A stretch of 64,000 bases of DNA from assembly GCF_002797535.1 (NCBI RefSeq), contig NZ_PGFD01000002.1:372001-436000 (forward strand). The letters run 5' to 3'. This document shows, in pieces, positions 14,917 through 22,011 of the stretch (positions are counted from its first letter, which is position 1; each line of letters begins with the position of its first letter). Made by a program: the position numbers and the translations under genes. This stretch comes from Chryseobacterium geocarposphaerae. Its GTDB lineage: Bacteria; Bacteroidota; Bacteroidia; Flavobacteriales; Weeksellaceae. Under the pieces are notes generated by a model. The model did not search any database, had not been told where the DNA came from, and saw only the letters and a program-made list of their open reading frames with translations.

Positions 14917-15837
14917 ATGAAAAAAGATTTTTACCTGACGAGATATGCCTTAATTATAAAAAGATTGGAAAGTTCTCCGGCTACCTATTCTCAGCTGGAG
15001 GACTATCTTCTCAACTCTTTCGAATTTCAGGATGCGGATATCAAGAGCTACTCTATCCGTACTTTGCAGAGGGATATCCGGGAGATTTCTGATCTTTTCA
15101 ATCTTTCCATTCACAATAAAAAGAAAGGGGACAATCGTTATTATATCGAGAGTCGCCCGATCATGGAGGTGGATGAATACAACCAGAAACTACTCGAGTC
15201 TTTTCAGGTAAGTAACGCCATGAATACGCATCCGGATTTTGCTGATTTTATCTTTTTTGAAAGCAGGAAACCAACCGGAGTTGAAAATTTCTATGATTTA
15301 TTTTTCGCGATCCGGAACAAAAGAATCGTCTCTTTCGAGCATTACAACTACAAAAACAAACTGATGACTTCCAGAAAAGTTCATCCATTGGCTTTAAAAG
15401 AATCCAAAGACAGATGGTACCTGATTGCTATTGATACGAAAGACAAAATGCTGAAATCTTTTGGATTGGACCGAATCAATTATTTGGATGTGAGTGAAAA
15501 ACAATTCAGGGAAAAGTATAAGTATAATTTCAGGGAACATTTTAAAAATGCATTTGGTGTAATGAATCTTTCCGAACAGAATCCTGAAAAAATCGTCCTG
15601 AAATGCAGCAGGCATCAGGGAGAATACATCAAAAGTTTTCCGCTTCATCAGTCTCAGAAAGAGCTGAAAGAAACTCCCGAAGAGATTTATTTTGAATTCT
15701 TCCTCCACCCTACTTACGACTTTATGCAGGAAATTCTTTCCTATGGAAAAGAAGTACGCGTTTTAGAACCTAAAAATTTAGTTGATGAGATCCGTAATCA
15801 TCTGCAGCAGTCTTTGAACAGCTACCTCAGTGAATAA
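14917..15837 (+). CDS. WYL-domain transcription regulator of the island
   Basis: DNA-binding regulator of 306 residues. The N-terminal part (about residues 1-75) is a DeoR-like winged helix (YALIIKRLESSPATYSQLED, then TLQRDIREISDLFNLSIHNK). The middle contains a WYL sensor domain with the eponymous residues in DRWYLIAIDTKDKMLKSFGL, preceded by the conserved FEHYNYKNK and VHPLALKES. The C-terminal part looks like the WCX extension. WYL proteins sense ligands, often nucleic acids or nucleotides, and control defence, mobile-element and stress genes as repressors or activators. Its promoter carries the same CGACA-N5-TGTCG operator as the M15, patatin and large-gene promoters, so I infer that it controls all four. 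No other regulator lies in the island. Confidence 0.88.
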   Translation: MKKDFYLTRYALIIKRLESSPATYSQLEDYLLNSFEFQDADIKSYSIRTLQRDIREISDLFNLSIHNKKKGDNRYYIESRPIMEVDEYNQKLLESFQVSNAMNTHPDFADFIFFESRKPTGVENFYDLFFAIRNKRIVSFEHYNYKNKLMTSRKVHPLALKESKDRWYLIAIDTKDKMLKSFGLDRINYLDVSEKQFREKYKYNFREHFKNAFGVMNLSEQNPEKIVLKCSRHQGEYIKSFPLHQSQKELKETPEEIYFEFFLHPTYDFMQEILSYGKEVRVLEPKNLVDEIRNHLQQSLNSYLSE

Positions 15838-15858
15838 AAAAGAATGAAGAATTTCGGT

Positions 15859-15866
15859 TATTTTTG
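15859..15866 (+). promoter_or_regulatory. -7 box for the TonB-domain gene
   Basis: TATTTTTG matches TAnnTTTG and lies 25 bases before the TTG start at 15892, which supports that start. Confidence 0.55.
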
Positions 15867-15891
15867 ATTACATTTACATAAATATTTCAAT

Positions 15892-16524
15892 TTGAAACCT
15901 ATATTCTTTTGTCTGTTTTGCCTTATTTCTTCTTTTTGTTTTTCGCAACAGACGGAAGAATTTAAAAATGTAAAAAACTTTTACAATCAACATCGCGGTA
16001 TGCTTAATACTGAGTTTAAAAAGAAATTCGACGCGGAAACCAATACATTGACCAAAGCAGCCATAAAACAGGATTACCTTTTGTTTATGAAGAAAATGGA
16101 CAGCATTGAAAATGTTGCCATGATCGGAGCTTTATTAAAAGTTAAAAATCTGGAGGATTTAAAAAAAATCAACCATCGAGGCGACAAAGTAGAATTATCC
16201 AACACCCAATCCAAAGGAGGTTCAGCAGTAAGTAAAAATGCCGATTACCCAGGTGGAATCAATGCATTGAGACAGGAGATTGCTCAGATTTTTTATACAC
16301 CGGGAGTCTATTCCGAAAGCAAAACAATCAAAGCCAATGTTGATTTTATTGTCGAAAAAGATGGAAGCATCAGCAATGTGAATGCTCAGGGAGATAATTT
16401 TACCTTCAACAGGCAGGCTGAAATTGCGCTATACTCTATTCCTGAGAAATTCTCTCCGGCGACAGTCAATGGGGAATCGGTGAGATTCAGCTTCAAGCTT
16501 CCTTTAACAATGAATATTGAATAA
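15892..16524 (+). CDS. Secreted protein with TonB-like C-terminal domain
   Basis: The 210-residue protein begins with a signal peptide (FFCLFCLISSFCFSQQ). The C-terminal 80 residues (TIKANVDFIVEKDGSISNVN, ALYSIPEKFSPATVNGESVR, FSFKLPLTMNI) match the TonB C-terminal fold as found in many Bacteroidetes energy-transducer-like proteins. It lacks the N-terminal membrane anchor and proline-rich spacer of true TonB, so it is more likely a periplasmic relative. The start is TTG, positioned after a good -7 box. tadA begins immediately at the next base after its stop, so the two are probably co-transcribed. Confidence 0.75.
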   Translation: MKPIFFCLFCLISSFCFSQQTEEFKNVKNFYNQHRGMLNTEFKKKFDAETNTLTKAAIKQDYLLFMKKMDSIENVAMIGALLKVKNLEDLKKINHRGDKVELSNTQSKGGSAVSKNADYPGGINALRQEIAQIFYTPGVYSESKTIKANVDFIVEKDGSISNVNAQGDNFTFNRQAEIALYSIPEKFSPATVNGESVRFSFKLPLTMNIE

Positions 16525-16956
16525 ATGTTTACGGACGAATATTACATGAAAATGGCTTTACAGGAAGCCGAAATTGCCTTAGAAAAAAATGAGGTTCCCA
16601 TTGGATGTGTCATTGTTTCTAACAACAGAGTTATTGCAAGAGCCCATAATCTCACAGAGACGTTAAATGATGTAACCGCGCATGCAGAAATGCAGGCCAT
16701 TACTTCTGCTGCTAATTTTTTAGGCGGAAAATACTTGAAAGACTGCACGCTTTACGTGACACTAGAACCGTGCGTAATGTGTTCAGGAGCGCTTTCGTGG
16801 TCACAGATTTCAAAAGTAGTGATCGGAGCACGGGACGAACACAGAGGGTTTATCAATAAGCATCTTTCTCTTCATCCAAAAACGGAAATCATTACCGGAA
16901 TTATGGAAAACGAATGTTCATCAATAGTAAAGGAGTTTTTCAAATCTAAAAGATAA
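16525..16956 (+). CDS. tadA: tRNA adenosine(34) deaminase TadA
   Basis: Zinc deaminase that converts A34 to inosine in the tRNA-Arg anticodon. The active site is H53-A-E55, with E55 the proton shuttle, and P82-C83-V-M-C86, which together with H53 bind zinc. At 143 residues it is slightly short but complete for the TadA/CDD family. It starts directly after the preceding stop codon. A free-base deaminase such as guanine deaminase is the alternative, but PCVMCSGAL and the length favour TadA. Confidence 0.88.
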   Translation: MFTDEYYMKMALQEAEIALEKNEVPIGCVIVSNNRVIARAHNLTETLNDVTAHAEMQAITSAANFLGGKYLKDCTLYVTLEPCVMCSGALSWSQISKVVIGARDEHRGFINKHLSLHPKTEIITGIMENECSSIVKEFFKSKR

Positions 16957-17027
16957 CGTCTTACTTTCTATGGGATAACAGAGTATCTCTTAATGAAAAT
17001 TTTATCACTTTGTATTGAATTATTTAT

Positions 17028-17035
17028 TATATTTG
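17028..17035 (+). promoter_or_regulatory. -7 box for leader peptide 1
   Basis: TATATTTG, a perfect TAnnTTTG, with TTTG at 17009-17012 as possible -33 element (15-nt spacer). The peptide ATG is at 17064. Confidence 0.6.
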
Positions 17036-17063
17036 ATCGATTTCAAATTAAAAAATAATTACT

Positions 17064-17246
17064 ATGAGAAAATTATCAAGAAAAGAGACAGCCAAAATCA
17101 ATGGTGGAATTCGCCCGGATCAATGTTTTTACATCGACGACAATGGCGTAAGAAAAATTGGATGTAGAATTCTTCCTGTTGATGATGGAAATGGAGGCTG
17201 GATCTATCCATTAAAAGAATGCGATTCTTGTACAGGAGGTCTATAA
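17064..17246 (+). CDS. Small Chryseobacterium-type leader peptide 1 (bacteriocin-like)
   Basis: A 60-residue peptide with the leader MRKLSRKETAKINGG ending in Gly-Gly, followed by a Cys-containing core with four cysteines (Cys22, 34, 53, 56) and a C-terminal GGL. This matches the bacteriocin-like leader family common in Chryseobacterium. The leader resembles those of the two other peptides in this window at 18998 and 23811. Gly-Gly leaders are normally cut by a C39-type peptidase/ABC transporter, but no such transporter or modification enzyme is encoded in the window. It stands alone between a promoter and a strong terminator. Bioactivity is unknown. Confidence 0.7.
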   Translation: MRKLSRKETAKINGGIRPDQCFYIDDNGVRKIGCRILPVDDGNGGWIYPLKECDSCTGGL

Positions 17247-17251
17247 AATAA

Positions 17252-17277
17252 AGGAAGCAGCTTTACAGCTGCTTCCT
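17252..17277. terminator. Bidirectional terminator between leader peptide 1 and coaX
   Basis: Perfect 11-bp stem AGGAAGCAGCT/AGCTGCTTCCT with loop TTAC, flanked by TTTTA on the plus side and a T-rich tract on the minus side. It serves the two convergent genes. Confidence 0.85.
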
Positions 17278-17280
17278 GTT

Positions 17281-18039
17281 TTATTTATCTTTTCCTAAAA
17301 AATAAAGTCCTTTCAGGGTATGCAGTCTGTCTGCAATATGAATTTTATTCGTCAAAGGCTTGTAAACATGGGAAACACCGCCTGTTGCCACCACAAAACA
17401 ATCATCATTTACCTCATCATTAATTCGGTCTATAAATCCTTCTACCATTCCTAAAAAACCATATACCATTCCGCTTTGCATACAGGTTACCGTATCTAAG
17501 CCCAAAACTGATTTGGGTTTCTTCAATTCAATTTCCGGAAGTTGCGCCGTTTGACTGATTAACGAATTAAGAGAAGTAACAATTCCCGGAGCAATAATAA
17601 CTCCCATCGTTTCCCCATCTTCAGCAACGCAGCTTGCAGTAAGCGCAGTGCCAAAATCCAGAATGATCTTTTTTCTGCCTGGATACAGATTATGCGCCGC
17701 TACAAGATTCGCATAAATATCCGTTCCCATTTGTTTCGATTTCGCCTGAACTCCCGAAGGTGTGTTTCTGTCAACAATAACAGGAGTAATATCATGTATT
17801 TTCTTGATCGCAGAACTCATCACTTTGGTAAGCTGCGGCACAACAGAACCAATAATTACTTTACTGATTTCTTTAGGTTCAATTTTATAGGTTTGATACA
17901 ACATACTCATTTGAACGTATAGCTCGTCTGTTGTTCTGTAAGGTTTTGTATTGATTACCCATGAAAGATCACAGTTATCACCATTAAAAAGACCAAACCT
18001 GATATTGCTGTTCCCAACATTTATGACAATTGAATTCAT
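17281..18039 (-). CDS. coaX: Type III pantothenate kinase
   Basis: Phosphorylates pantothenate, the first committed step of coenzyme A synthesis. Visible family features are the N-terminal phosphate loop (VINVGNSNIRFGLF), the GTDIYANLVAAHN block, LDFGTALTASCV (motif with the catalytic Asp region), IAPGIVTSLNSL and VVATGG near the C-terminus. The preferred start is ATG at 18039 (252 residues); a TTG five codons upstream is less likely because MNSIVINVGN is the usual beginning. CoaX enzymes are not feedback-inhibited by CoA, in contrast to CoaA. It stands alone and converges on leader peptide 1. Confidence 0.92.
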   Translation of the reverse strand: MNSIVINVGNSNIRFGLFNGDNCDLSWVINTKPYRTTDELYVQMSMLYQTYKIEPKEISKVIIGSVVPQLTKVMSSAIKKIHDITPVIVDRNTPSGVQAKSKQMGTDIYANLVAAHNLYPGRKKIILDFGTALTASCVAEDGETMGVIIAPGIVTSLNSLISQTAQLPEIELKKPKSVLGLDTVTCMQSGMVYGFLGMVEGFIDRINDEVNDDCFVVATGGVSHVYKPLTNKIHIADRLHTLKGLYFLGKDK

Positions 18040-18221
18040 TGATTTATGTTTCAACCTGGCTTATTTAGTAATAGAAAAGCCATGTTAATTTTAAGGCTCA
18101 AAATTAATGATTTTTGATAAAAACAAGATGCTGGAACGTTTTAAATTATTTTGAAATTTTCATTTTTTAAAACAATTAATTATATTTAAAGTCACAACCA
18201 CTCAAATTTTATCCTACCGAT

Positions 18222-18821
18222 ATGAAAAAATTCGTTCTGATATTTTTTATAATGATCAATCTGTCTCTTTATGCACAAAAAACTTCCATTAAAGACATCT
18301 ATCCTGACCTAAAGAAAAAATCCCAAATTGATAAATCCGATAAAACGATTTACAATCTCTTAACGACTTTTTATGAAAAAAACCTTCAGGCAGATCAAGA
18401 AGAAATGACTCCCGAAGACATCCAGCAAATAGAAAAACTGGTTTCCGATCCCAACACTAAAAATCTTCATATCCTTATGCTTTTTCTGATGTATCAGCAG
18501 CATATCAGCAAAACAGCTGCGGTAGGAAAAGAACCGGATGCAGACTTTCAGATTGAGACCATGAGCATTCTTGAAAATGAAACAAAGGACATTTTCGGAA
18601 AAATTCCTGCTATTATTTATATTTATAAAGCAGAAGCATTAGAAAGCGGCCATAAAAAAGAAGAATCTCAAAATACCGTAGCACAAGGCTTAAAAGAATA
18701 TCCGGATTCTATTCCGCTTAAAGTATACAGCTATCTGAATACCAAAGACACCACCATAAAAAATGATTTGATTAAAAATCATTCGAAGCATTGGATGGTA
18801 CAGCAGTTTGAAATACAGTAA
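18222..18821 (+). CDS. Secreted protein of unknown function
   Basis: The 199-residue protein has a clear signal peptide (KFVLIFFIMINLSLYAQ, cleavage near residue 19). The mature part is helical by appearance (NAIIYIYKAEALESGHK-like helices near 130-150), and VAQGLKEYPDSIPLKVYSYL resembles a TPR-type repeat, so a small periplasmic helical-repeat protein is possible. No catalytic motif is recognised. It stands between coaX and leader peptide 2, on the opposite strand to coaX. Confidence 0.65.
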   Translation: MKKFVLIFFIMINLSLYAQKTSIKDIYPDLKKKSQIDKSDKTIYNLLTTFYEKNLQADQEEMTPEDIQQIEKLVSDPNTKNLHILMLFLMYQQHISKTAAVGKEPDADFQIETMSILENETKDIFGKIPAIIYIYKAEALESGHKKEESQNTVAQGLKEYPDSIPLKVYSYLNTKDTTIKNDLIKNHSKHWMVQQFEIQ

Positions 18822-18997
18822 GTATTTATTTTCTTTAAGTAACCTTTTATTAGAAATGATTAAGAATCTAATTATCAAACGAAATTTTTTAAAATGATTT
18901 TATCACACAAATTAAATTCACTACTTTAGGATAAATTTAAAGCGGAATCCGAAAAGCTTAACAAAGAGTAGGAAACACAAACAAACTATTAATCGCT

Positions 18998-19174
18998 ATG
19001 AAAAATCTTAAAAAAATTTCAAGAGAAAATCTAAAAACAGTAAAAGGAGGATATATACAGGAATGCGTAGATAATATGTATGCTATGGGATGCCAACTAA
19101 ATCCAGGACCTGATTTAACTTACACGTCTATTCCAGGTTGTCCAAGTTCTGTAAAAAGATATTGCCTTATATAG
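18998..19174 (+). CDS. Small Chryseobacterium-type leader peptide 2 (bacteriocin-like)
   Basis: A 58-codon gene. The leader MKNLKKISRENLKTVKGG ends in Gly-Gly and is very similar to the leader of the peptide at 23811. The core carries four cysteines (Cys23, 32, 48, 56). The ATG at 18998 follows an AT-rich upstream region, and a strong terminator stands 20 bases after the TAG. Like the other two peptides it has no dedicated transporter nearby. Assignment to the Chryseobacterium bacteriocin-like leader family rests on the leader pattern; function unknown. Confidence 0.7.
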   Translation: MKNLKKISRENLKTVKGGYIQECVDNMYAMGCQLNPGPDLTYTSIPGCPSSVKRYCLI

Positions 19175-19193
19175 TAAAATTTAAACTTACTGA

Positions 19194-19227
19194 AAAACCA
19201 CTCATCAAAATTGATGGGTGGTTTTAT
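19194..19227 (+). terminator. Terminator of leader peptide 2
   Basis: Long stem AAAACCACTCATCAA/TTGATGGGTGGTTTT with a short loop and a following ATTTT run. Confidence 0.85.
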
Positions 19228-19311
19228 TTTATAGTTATCCATTTAAACAAGTAGATTTATAAAAAAAACCACAGAGTATCTGCAGGATTTTTATTTTATA
19301 TTTTTATAATT

Positions 19312-21147
19312 CTATTTCACTTCAACAAAATTATCCTGCAAATTGATATCTGCCATTCTTTGGCTAAAATCAATTCCTACTGCAGACAGTTGAGATTTTG
19401 TATACGGTACCGTAATTGAATACTCTTTCTGTGTCCAAGGCCAGTAAGCCATTGTTTTAAAATCTCCGTAAATATCCTTTTCTTTCCACGTATGAGTCAT
19501 ATTCATGGGAATCTGGTAATTCACAATCTTTTTATCTGTTGTTATAATGCTAAAATCAATAGGCATGGGAACTTGTCCATTATTTACCAAAGTGATGGTT
19601 GTTGATTTTGCCTCGTATTTTACGTCTTTAATTCCGTAATCAATCGTTTTTGTAGTATTGATCCAGTAATTCTGAAACCATTTCAAATCCATTCCGGAAA
19701 CTTTCTGAGCAATGTGTAGGAAATCCCTGTCTGAAGGATGTTTCATGCTCCACTGGTCATAATATTGTTTCAGTGTTTCTACCAGATTCTGTTCTCCCAT
19801 AATATAACCTAACTGCACCAGATACAATTCTCCTTTTACGTAAGAAGCGTATGTATAAGCAGTTCCATTATCATGATGATCTCCTAACCAAACGGCAGGT
19901 TCTTCAATTCCTTTTTTAATAAAATTCCTGTAAGCATCCAAAGAATGCGCGAACGGATTGGGAAGATCTTCCGGAAATAACTGATACATTACATAGTTTT
20001 CTGCATAGCTTGTAAACCCTTCATCCATCCAAGGACGCATCGATTCATTGGTGGCGAGCATTTGCTGATACCAGGAATGAGCACCTTCGTGAGCCATTAA
20101 TCCCATCAATCCTTTAATATCTTTTGCTTCCCCTAAAATCATCGTACACATTCCGTATTCCATTCCACCGTCTCCTCCCTGAATGAAAGCATAAGTCGGA
20201 TAAATATATTTTCCGAAGTGAGAATTCATCAATTGGAAATATTTTGTAATATAAGGCTGCGCTTCTTCCCAAACCTTTGTCTTTTCATTATTCTGATACA
20301 CCAAAAATACTTTCGGACCTTGCGGAACATCAAAACTTTTTACCACATAATCTCTATCTGCGCTCCATGCAAAATCAAGCATATTTTTCGCTGTCCATTT
20401 CCAGGTGGCTTTATTTTTATCGGCTTTGATTTTTGCATTAGTATCATACCCTTTCACTTCTGCCGGGTTTTCAAGAATTCCTCCTGCTCCGATAACGTAA
20501 TCTTTATTGATTTTAATCGTCACATCAAAATCTGAAAACGGCGCGTGAAATTCTCTTCCGATATAATCGAATGTTGCCCAGCCATCGTAATCATATTCTG
20601 CGATTTTAGGGTACCACTGTGTCATGGTCATATCAACGCCTTCCTTATTATTTCTTCCGCTTCTTCTGATTTGTTGAGGGATTACTGCATCCCAATCCAT
20701 CGTGAATGTTGTGGTTGAATTTGGCTTAATCGGTTCTGCCAGATAGACTTTCATGATGGTTTCCTGAATTTCAAACTTCAATGTTTTTCCATTTTGCTTG
20801 ATCCAGTGAATATTTTGTGCTCCTTCCTGATCTTTCGGAATAGATGCCAATCTTGAAACCCCGTCTTTCTGCAATCTTGAATCTCCGTTTTTTCCTTGCC
20901 CGGCAACTCTTTGATCCATCATGGAATTGGGTTTAAAAGCATTCCAATACAAATGGAAATAAACAACATGAAGCTCGTCCGGTGAATTATTGGTGTATTC
21001 TAAAGTCTGATTTCCCTGATAAGTAAATTTTTCAGCGTTCACATCAATATCCATCTTGTACTTTGCACTCTGCTGATAATAAGCTCCCTGCTGAGCATGA
21101 AATTGTGAAATTATAAACGCAAATAGGATTGCAGCCGATTTCTTCAT
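19312..21147 (-). CDS. M1-family zinc metallopeptidase (aminopeptidase N-like), secreted
   Basis: Exported peptidase of 611 residues with signal peptide (KSAAILFAFIISQFHAQQ). The zinc site is H353-E-G-A-H357 followed after exactly 18 residues by E376, the HExxH-x18-E arrangement of M1 gluzincins. The exopeptidase motif GxMEN appears as GGMEY (residues 327-331), as in the Bacteroidetes subgroup of M1-like proteins. N-terminal beta-saddle and central catalytic domains are present; the helical C-terminal domain of classical aminopeptidase N is missing, and the protein ends in a short beta-rich part. It is probably periplasmic or surface-exposed and supplies amino acids from peptides. Confidence 0.9.
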   Translation of the reverse strand: MKKSAAILFAFIISQFHAQQGAYYQQSAKYKMDIDVNAEKFTYQGNQTLEYTNNSPDELHVVYFHLYWNAFKPNSMMDQRVAGQGKNGDSRLQKDGVSRLASIPKDQEGAQNIHWIKQNGKTLKFEIQETIMKVYLAEPIKPNSTTTFTMDWDAVIPQQIRRSGRNNKEGVDMTMTQWYPKIAEYDYDGWATFDYIGREFHAPFSDFDVTIKINKDYVIGAGGILENPAEVKGYDTNAKIKADKNKATWKWTAKNMLDFAWSADRDYVVKSFDVPQGPKVFLVYQNNEKTKVWEEAQPYITKYFQLMNSHFGKYIYPTYAFIQGGDGGMEYGMCTMILGEAKDIKGLMGLMAHEGAHSWYQQMLATNESMRPWMDEGFTSYAENYVMYQLFPEDLPNPFAHSLDAYRNFIKKGIEEPAVWLGDHHDNGTAYTYASYVKGELYLVQLGYIMGEQNLVETLKQYYDQWSMKHPSDRDFLHIAQKVSGMDLKWFQNYWINTTKTIDYGIKDVKYEAKSTTITLVNNGQVPMPIDFSIITTDKKIVNYQIPMNMTHTWKEKDIYGDFKTMAYWPWTQKEYSITVPYTKSQLSAVGIDFSQRMADINLQDNFVEVK

Positions 21148-21270
21148 TTAAAATTTTTTAGTTTTCTAAAGATATGTATTTTAAGTAAGAACCTCAAACG
21201 TGGAGGTATTGATGAGGTTTTATTCTATATTATAGTGTTAGATTAAATTTATTCTAAATGTTAAATACAT

Positions 21271-21340
21271 CCGCAGATTTCACGGATTTCACAGAAAATT
21301 GTTTTGAAATTAATCCGCGGGATTTATGTAATCTGTGGGA
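21271..21340. repeat. Dispersed imperfect palindromic repeat, copy 1
   Basis: Contains CCGCAGATTTCACGGATTTC at one end and GTAATCTGTGGGA at the other, related to the better copies at 21866 and 47641. It lies between the M1 peptidase and DinB-like genes. Confidence 0.6.
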
Positions 21341-21350
21341 ATATGATTTA

Positions 21351-21818
21351 CTAGTTTTTCAATATTTTTTTGATCAAAGTAACCTGCCCAAGATGGTAAT
21401 ACGCATGCTCAATCATTCCGTCAATATTCCTTAAATATGTTCCGTATTTTTCATCGACAAAAACTTCATTCATTTTAGAATCGGGCATTTGTTCCAATAG
21501 ATTAGCAAACTTTTCAGAATCATTCCAAAGTTTATTTAAAAGCTCTTCCCAATGTTTCTGAGATTCAATTGGTGGAAGATCAAAGCTATATTCATCCCTG
21601 ATTTCCAGATTCCCGCCTTCAAAAACATTCACCAAACCTGCAATATAATAATCAATATGAAAAGTAAGCATAGCAATGGTGTTCAAAGAGCCGACTTTCG
21701 TTGTGGCCTGTTCCCATGAAACGTCTTTTAATTGATCTTTAAAATTGGTGTTGGCGATCCATAAACCATCCAGCATTACTTCTCTGAATCTTTTAGCTAA
21801 TTGTGATGTTGAGCTCAT
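21351..21818 (-). CDS. DinB-superfamily protein (DUF1572-like)
   Basis: A 155-residue four-helix protein with histidines placed as in the DinB metal-binding family (the His in FHIDYY and the H-x3-H in IEHAYYHLGQ). Members bind nickel, zinc or other metals; some are thiol-dependent transferases, most uncharacterised. I chose the ATG at 21818 (MSSTSQLAKRF); a TTG 13 codons upstream is weaker. The gene is flanked on both sides by copies of the same dispersed palindromic repeat. Confidence 0.75.
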   Translation of the reverse strand: MSSTSQLAKRFREVMLDGLWIANTNFKDQLKDVSWEQATTKVGSLNTIAMLTFHIDYYIAGLVNVFEGGNLEIRDEYSFDLPPIESQKHWEELLNKLWNDSEKFANLLEQMPDSKMNEVFVDEKYGTYLRNIDGMIEHAYYHLGQVTLIKKILKN

Positions 21819-21865
21819 TGATTTTAATTTTCTTAAAGATAAATATTTTTCATGCAATTTATTTC

Positions 21866-21951
21866 TCCCACAGATTACACAGATGTTTATTATATAGTTT
21901 ATTGTAAATATAAAGACATAACTATCTGCGCTATCTGTGTGATCTGCGGGA
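21866..21951. repeat. Dispersed palindromic repeat, copy 2
   Basis: Near-perfect inverted repeat: CCCACAGATTACACAGAT at the left, ATCTGTGTGATCTGCGGG at the right, with about 45 bases between. Same family as 21271 and 47641. Confidence 0.75.
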
Positions 21952-21957
21952 AATAAA

Positions 21958-21988
21958 AATCCTTCAAGTTTTGAAATCTTGAAGGATT
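21958..21988 (-). terminator. Terminator of the DUF6909-like gene
   Basis: Stem AATCCTTCAAG/CTTGAAGGATT with a 9-base loop. On the reverse strand it is followed by TTTTATTT. It lies downstream of the gene ending at 22012. Confidence 0.8.
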
Positions 21989-22011
21989 ATATTCTTAATT
22001 ATAGTTAAAAA

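Noticed and set aside
4309..15837. Intact prophage or contractile tailocin
   Set aside because: No terminase, portal, capsid, sheath, tube, baseplate or integrase gene is visible; only the lysin-like and fibre-like genes recall phage.
19312..21147. Unusual zinc motif HEGAH in the M1 peptidase
   Set aside because: It fits HExxH, and the third ligand E376 is at the exact M1 distance, so this is a normal active site.
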